Below, piece by piece: positions 63,996-64,000 of a stretch of 64,000 bases of DNA. The DNA is from Diplonema papillatum (taxonomy: Eukaryota > Euglenozoa > Diplonemea > Diplonemida > Diplonemidae): NCBI GenBank assembly GCA_030068145.1, contig JAPJBO010000115.1:306912-370911 (forward strand). The letters are read 5' to 3'. The notes beneath the pieces were generated by a model. It worked only from the letters and a program-made list of their open reading frames with translations. It ran no database searches and was not told where the DNA came from. The number at the start of each line of letters is the position of its first letter. Position 1 is the stretch's first letter. A program made the translations under genes and the position numbers.

Positions 63996-64000
63996 GTAGG

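Overview
The window comes from the nuclear genome of a microbial eukaryote. The evidence is spliceosomal GT-AG introns, a SNF2/RING ATPase, an ASCC1-type RNA-binding protein, a cytochrome b5-flavin dehydrogenase, fragments of eukaryotic-type large-subunit rRNA, and a retrotransposon that carries a tyrosine recombinase. Genes are GC-rich islands with few or no introns. They are separated by long, lower-GC, repeat-filled intergenic DNA. A multi-cysteine EGF-like fragment and an SH3-like module would suit a protist or alga of the alveolate/stramenopile/haptophyte kind, but the sequence alone does not fix the lineage.

Layout. 0-3.6 kb: repeats only. 3.8-5.2 kb: a flavocytochrome b2-like dehydrogenase whose 3' end runs into a 133-bp tandem repeat containing an rRNA-like stretch. 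6.9-8.1 and 11.8-13.0 kb: two paralogous membrane-anchored short-chain dehydrogenases, with a dead LINE-type reverse transcriptase fragment between them. 15.5-16.3 kb: two tandem-repeat arrays. 16.4-18.0 kb: a spliced CCHC zinc-knuckle gene. 18.5-19.4 kb: an ASCC1-like gene. 20.4-20.7 kb: a complete MITE. 21.4-23.8 kb: a three-exon AhpD/CMD-like gene with antisense LSU rRNA fragments in its second intron. 24-30 kb: no recognisable genes. 30.5-34.9 kb: a retroelement with perfect 106-bp inverted termini and the order gag-like, tyrosine recombinase, reverse transcriptase-RNase H. 35.0-35.5 kb: a zinc-ribbon ORF. 37.9-39.3 kb: a candidate small spliced gene. 39.3-44.7 kb: a nest of non-autonomous elements, a gag relict, an EGF fragment and a decayed gene. 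44.8-49.2 kb: a very large SNF2/RING ATPase. 52.4-53.4 kb: a YeeE/YedE sulfur transporter. 55.2-59.5 kb: an EF-hand/WD40 protein. 60.7-62.7 kb: a two-TM protein of unknown function, incomplete at its 3' exon.

The genes do not form one pathway. The dehydrogenases, the AhpD-like protein and the sulfur transporter are metabolic or redox genes; the SNF2, ASCC1-like and CCHC proteins act on nucleic acids. What ties the window together is the mobile DNA. At least ten dispersed repeat families recur through it. The most abundant, here called family A, lies inside three of the introns proposed below. Two elements have TIRs and 6-bp target duplications, and one insertion can be matched to a paralogous empty site inside the window.
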